Source of the DNA: CAYFJO01 sp964343305
GTDB taxonomy: Bacteria; Planctomycetota; Planctomycetia; Pirellulales; Pirellulaceae
Direction of reading: 5' to 3'
DNA: 60,648 nt
Assembly (NCBI GenBank): GCA_964343305.1
Contig: CAYFJO010000015.1
Coordinates: 1-60,648 of the forward strand
Notes under the pieces: model-generated
Database searches by the model: none
What the model saw: the letters and a program-made list of their open reading frames with translations, nothing else
Told to the model about the DNA's origin: nothing
Program-made: the position numbers and the translations under genes
Part shown: piece after piece, positions 57,908 through 60,648 of the stretch
Position numbering within the stretch: the stretch's first letter is position 1
Layout of the letters: each line of letters begins with the position of its first letter

Positions 57908-58093
57908 GTGGCAAGCAAATCAAAAATCGCGAAAGCAGGACGCGAGCCGAAGTTTTCATCGCGGCAAGAGCGTCGCTGCAAACTTTGCGGTCGTCCGCGA
58001 GCGGTCTATCGAAAGTTTGGTATCTGCCGCATTTGTTTTCGTAAACTGGCGGACCAGGGATTGATTCCTGGCGTTCGCAAAGCGAGTTGGTAA
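57908..58093 (+). CDS. rpsN: 30S ribosomal protein S14, zinc-containing short type (S14Z)
   Basis: 61 residues. CKLCGRPRAVYRKFGICRIC gives CxxC-x12-CxxC zinc ligands, so this is the C+ short form rather than the long zinc-free form. The GTG at 57908 is the start (MASKSKIAKAGREPK). The position after rplE and before rpsH is standard. Confidence 0.96.
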   Translation: MASKSKIAKAGREPKFSSRQERRCKLCGRPRAVYRKFGICRICFRKLADQGLIPGVRKASW

Positions 58094-58109
58094 GGGGAAT
58101 CAAACCACC

Positions 58110-58511
58110 ATGATGACCGATCCGATTGCCGATATGTTAACCCGGATCCGAAACGCGGTTCGCGTTGAGCGGCCAAATGTGGAGATACCTGTTTCGAAGA
58201 TTAAACGTGGTGTCGCCGATGTGCTGAAGCGCGAAGGATATATCTGGGACTGGGAATCTGTCGAAGAAGAAGGTGAACCATGCGGTCAACTGCGTATTGA
58301 TTTGAAATATGGTCCCAACGGCGAAGGTGTCATCCGGCACATTAAGCGTGTCAGTAAGCCCGGACGCCGCGTATATCAAAAGTACAAGGAATTGCGTCCG
58401 GTCTTGAATGGACTGGGAATCAGGATCATCAGCACCAGTCGAGGCGTGATCAGCGATCGTGAGGCTCGGCAACGACAGCTTGGCGGCGAAGTTTTGTGCG
58501 AGGTTTGGTAG
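58110..58511 (+). CDS. rpsH: 30S ribosomal protein S8
   Basis: 133 residues: MTDPIADMLTRIRNAVRVER, IPVSKIKRGVADVLKREGYI, and the C-terminal GLGIRIISTSRGVISDREAR plus GGEVLCEVW. It binds helix 21 of 16S rRNA and in other bacteria represses the spc genes. Two ATGs stand in tandem at 58110; either may be used. Confidence 0.97.
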   Translation: MMTDPIADMLTRIRNAVRVERPNVEIPVSKIKRGVADVLKREGYIWDWESVEEEGEPCGQLRIDLKYGPNGEGVIRHIKRVSKPGRRVYQKYKELRPVLNGLGIRIISTSRGVISDREARQRQLGGEVLCEVW

Positions 58512-58541
58512 GAATAAGTCATTAGTCATTGGTAATTCGCA

Positions 58542-59084
58542 ATGTCCCGTATTGGAAAAACACCGGTCCCGATCCTCGACGGCGTCAAAGTTGCCGTGAG
58601 TGGCCGCAAAGTCAACGTCGAAGGTCCGAAAGGAAAGCTGGAGTGGGAACATCGCTCTGAGATTTCCGTCGAAGTGGATGATGAGAAGAAGCAAGTCGTG
58701 GTGAAACGCAACAATGATGACCGCGAATCGCGAGCCTATCACGGCTTGACCCGGTCGTTGATCAACAACATGGTCATTGGCGTCAAAGACGGCTATGAGA
58801 AAAAGCTCGAGATCGTTGGCGTCGGCTATATCGCCAGTATCAGCGGCAAAACGTTGGCGCTGCGAGTTGGTTTTGCCAACGAAGTCAAAAAGGAAATTCC
58901 ACAGGGACTGAATGTGACGTGCCCTGATCAGACACATGTTGTTGTTCAGGGTTGCGACAAGCAAATGGTAGGCGAATTCGCAGCGTCAGTACGAGCCGTT
59001 CGCAAGCCGGAGCCCTATAAGGGCAAAGGAATTCGCTACGATGGCGAGCACGTAAAGATTAAGCCGGGTAAGGCAGCGACCTAA
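58542..59084 (+). CDS. rplF: 50S ribosomal protein L6
   Basis: 180 residues. MSRIGKTPVPILDGVKVAVS, KVNVEGPKGKLEW, KLEIVGVGYIASISGKTLAL and the closing KPEPYKGKGIRYDGEHVKIK are standard. L6 lies near the sarcin-ricin loop. The rplR gene starts 1 base after its stop. Confidence 0.97.
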   Translation: MSRIGKTPVPILDGVKVAVSGRKVNVEGPKGKLEWEHRSEISVEVDDEKKQVVVKRNNDDRESRAYHGLTRSLINNMVIGVKDGYEKKLEIVGVGYIASISGKTLALRVGFANEVKKEIPQGLNVTCPDQTHVVVQGCDKQMVGEFAASVRAVRKPEPYKGKGIRYDGEHVKIKPGKAAT

Positions 59085-59085
59085 A

Positions 59086-59454
59086 ATGAATAAGCAAAAA
59101 TCAATCAACAAACAGCGGACTCGTCGTCGCCAACATGTGCGAAACAAGCTTCGTGGCACGACGGATCGTCCCCGCTTGCACGTTTTTCGCAGTCACAAAC
59201 ATATCTCGTGCCAGGTGATTGATGATTTCACCGGCAAAACATTGGCCGCGGCCAGCACACGAGATAAGGATTTGGCAGGCGACGTAAAATACGGCGGCAA
59301 CAAGGATGCGGCCGCGGTCATTGGTAAAACGATCGCCGAACGTGCTCAGGCTGCTGGTGTCACGCAAGTACGATTGGACCGCGGGCACTACAAGTACCAT
59401 GGTCGTGTTGCGGCACTGGCCGATGCTGCCCGCGAAGGTGGGCTAACACTTTAA
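59086..59454 (+). CDS. rplR: 50S ribosomal protein L18
   Basis: 122 residues. RRRQHVRNKLRGTTDRPRLH, VFRSHKHISCQVIDDFTGKT, LAAASTRDKDL and RVAALADAAREGGLTL identify L18, which binds 5S rRNA with L5. It is almost contiguous with rplF, showing one transcript. Confidence 0.97.
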   Translation: MNKQKSINKQRTRRRQHVRNKLRGTTDRPRLHVFRSHKHISCQVIDDFTGKTLAAASTRDKDLAGDVKYGGNKDAAAVIGKTIAERAQAAGVTQVRLDRGHYKYHGRVAALADAAREGGLTL

Positions 59455-59510
59455 CAAATAACTGACGCCTCGCGCCGAATAACAACAATCAGAATCGGAG
59501 AAGTTGAACT

Positions 59511-59999
59511 GTGGCAAGCGACTCAACACGTGGCGAATTCATCGATAAAGTTATCAAGATCAAACGTTGTGCGGCCGTGGTCAAAGGTGGACGCCGGTTC
59601 AGTTTCGCCGCGATGGTCGTTGTTGGAGACGCCAAGGGTCGCGTTGGCTGGGGTTACGGCAAGGCCAACGAAGTCCCGCCCAGCGTCGAGAAGGCCAACA
59701 AACAAGCGACACGATCCATGATTGACGTGCCAATTGTCGAGGAAGGTTCGATTCCTCACGTCGTAAAAGGCCAGTTCAGTGCCGCCCGCGTCATCCTGTT
59801 GCCAGCCGGACCTGGTACGGGAATTATCGCTGGCGAAGCGGTTCGTTCCGTCTGTGAAGCGGCGGGGATCCACAATATTTTGACAAAGAGCTTCGGCAGC
59901 AATAACCCGGTGACGTTGGTCAAGGCGACATTTGACGCACTGTCTCAACTGCGAACCGTGCAAGACGTCGAACGCCTTCGTGGAGTATCGTTAACATGA
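59511..59999 (+). CDS. rpsE: 30S ribosomal protein S5
   Basis: 162 residues. FIDKVIKIKRCAAVVKGGRR, FSFAAMVVVGDAKGRVGWGY, GKANEVPPSVEKANKQA and AGPGTGIIAGEAVRSVCEAA, GIHNILTKSFGSNNPVTLVK define S5. GTG start at 59511 with GGAGAAG upstream. The stop overlaps the rplO start (ATGA), leaving no room for rpmD (L30), which many bacteria have here. Confidence 0.97.
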   Translation: MASDSTRGEFIDKVIKIKRCAAVVKGGRRFSFAAMVVVGDAKGRVGWGYGKANEVPPSVEKANKQATRSMIDVPIVEEGSIPHVVKGQFSAARVILLPAGPGTGIIAGEAVRSVCEAAGIHNILTKSFGSNNPVTLVKATFDALSQLRTVQDVERLRGVSLT

Positions 60000-60487
60000 A
60001 ATTGCACGACGTAAATCGCGGCGTCAAGAAGTACCGCAAACGAAAACGCATCGGCCGTGGTTCGGGATCGGGGCATGGCAAGACGAGCGGCCGCGGCCAC
60101 AAAGGACAAGGTTCGCGAGCGGGATACTCTCGCCATCCAGCGTTTCAGGGCGGTGCGATGCCGCTGATTCGGCGCATTCCAAAGCGTGGATTCAACAACA
60201 AATTTGCTTTGAAGGTCGGCATCGTCAACGTTGGTGATCTTGAGCAATACTTCGAAGCTGGCGAGGAAGTCACTTCGGAGACACTTCGTGCTCGTTCGCT
60301 GGCCAAGAGCGGCTATGATGTGTTGAAGGTGTTGGGGAACGGCGATTTAACCAAAAAGTTGAAGGTCTCTGCCCACCGTTTTAGCAAATCAGCCCAAGAG
60401 AAGATCGAAAAAGCCGGTGGCGAAATTGTCGTGCTACCCGGGAAAGCCCCCGTTGTAAAGAACAAAATGAAATCCGCCGCGAAATAG
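59996..60487 (+). CDS. rplO: 50S ribosomal protein L15
   Basis: 163 residues. KLHDVNRGVKKYRKRKRIGR, GSGSGHGKTSGRGHKGQGSR, GGAMPLIRRIPKRGFNNKFA and the C-terminal RFSKSAQEKIEKAGGEIVVL are typical; it joins late in 50S assembly. It is the last ribosomal gene of the cluster in view. In most bacteria secY follows; here a palindrome and a flavoprotein gene do. Confidence 0.97.
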   Translation: MKLHDVNRGVKKYRKRKRIGRGSGSGHGKTSGRGHKGQGSRAGYSRHPAFQGGAMPLIRRIPKRGFNNKFALKVGIVNVGDLEQYFEAGEEVTSETLRARSLAKSGYDVLKVLGNGDLTKKLKVSAHRFSKSAQEKIEKAGGEIVVLPGKAPVVKNKMKSAAK

Positions 60488-60494
60488 TGTTTCA

Positions 60495-60592
60495 AAAAGG
60501 GGACAGGCACCTTTTGCCGGAACGGCCCGAAGGGTGCTTTGCACAAAAGGTGCCTGTCCCCTTTTCGTTGCAGAAGGTGCCTGCCCCTTCTC
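60495..60592. repeat. Inverted repeat pair plus third half-copy, after rplO
   Basis: The arms 60495-60516 and 60544-60565 are exact 22-bp reverse complements built on GGGGACAGGCACC; each also folds within itself (AAAAGG...CCTTTT). A third, slightly diverged half-unit (AAGGTGCCTGCCCCTTCTCG) follows at 60573-60592. The pair would end the ribosomal transcript as a strong hairpin with a short T-run (CCCCTTTT). Confidence 0.75.
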
Positions 60593-60615
60593 GTTGCTCA
60601 CACGACGGAGAGTCC

Positions 60616-60648
60616 ATGCCCGAGAAAGTCATCATCATCGGCAGCGGG
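60616..60648 (+). CDS. Start of a flavoprotein, probably thioredoxin reductase (truncated by window edge)
   Basis: The last 33 bases encode MPEKVIIIGSG after a good ribosome site (ACGGAGAG). The V-I-I-I-G-x-G start is the beginning of a dinucleotide-binding Rossmann motif and fits thioredoxin reductase or a related oxidoreductase. Only 11 residues are visible, so the family is uncertain. Confidence 0.5.
   Translation, partial: MPEKVIIIGSG

Overview
The window looks like chromosomal DNA of a planctomycete, most likely Pirellulales. This is inferred from gene content and style, not from a marker search: secreted FG-GAP, PQQ-propeller and HEAT-repeat proteins, debris of DUF1501 and sulfatase genes, lipid A genes next to the S10/spc ribosomal operon, many two-component proteins, and REPIN-like intergenic palindromes. 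I found no rRNA, tRNA or CRISPR array.

Layout. 0-7.5 kb is a signalling block: an FHA-GAF histidine kinase with a receiver protein, a double-receiver protein followed by a STAND (NB-ARC/TPR) ATPase, and a divergent receiver-kinase plus FixJ-type regulator pair. 7.9-16.5 kb holds exported proteins: an FG-GAP protein, a methyltransferase/PQQ-propeller fusion behind a truncated propeller gene, two more methyltransferase genes in visibly GC-richer DNA (one frameshifted and carrying a ModA-like domain), and a sialidase-like protein. 16.7-24.2 kb has an APC permease, a truncated transaldolase, a very large secreted HEAT-like protein, a serine racemase/threonine dehydratase and a DUF1501 remnant. 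24.2-28.2 kb is a YtrA-type repressor, ABC ATPase and giant permease operon with a visible operator. 28.3-30.6 kb is a redox pair (ferredoxin-NADP reductase and NDH-2). 30.9-38.1 kb has an SMP-30 lactonase, a PIN toxin module, a PYROXD2-like oxidoreductase and a sugar ABC importer lacking its ATPase. 38.2-46.7 kb has a penicillin-acylase-like hydrolase, a Uma2 protein, an HDOD/degenerate-GGDEF protein, a membrane M50 protease and a DUF2330/HEAT protein. 46.9-48.8 kb is lpxD-lpxI. 48.9-50.5 kb is a scrap zone: a transposase piece, an orphan FixJ regulator, a sulfatase piece and a second copy of the lpxI tail. 50.6-60.5 kb is rpsJ to rplO, followed by the start of a Rossmann-fold flavoprotein.

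Most notable: (1) the L29 gene encodes about 107 extra residues resembling a transthyretin-like beta-sandwich; (2) rplP starts 62 nt inside rpsC; (3) terminator-like hairpins flank rplC; (4) at least five different palindrome pairs with GTAG feet have REPIN architecture, one showing fully compensatory base changes between its arms; (5) exported methyltransferase domains are clustered and linked to PQQ and ModA-like domains; (6) a pseudo-receiver is coupled to a STAND ATPase. All assignments come from reading the sequence; no database was searched.
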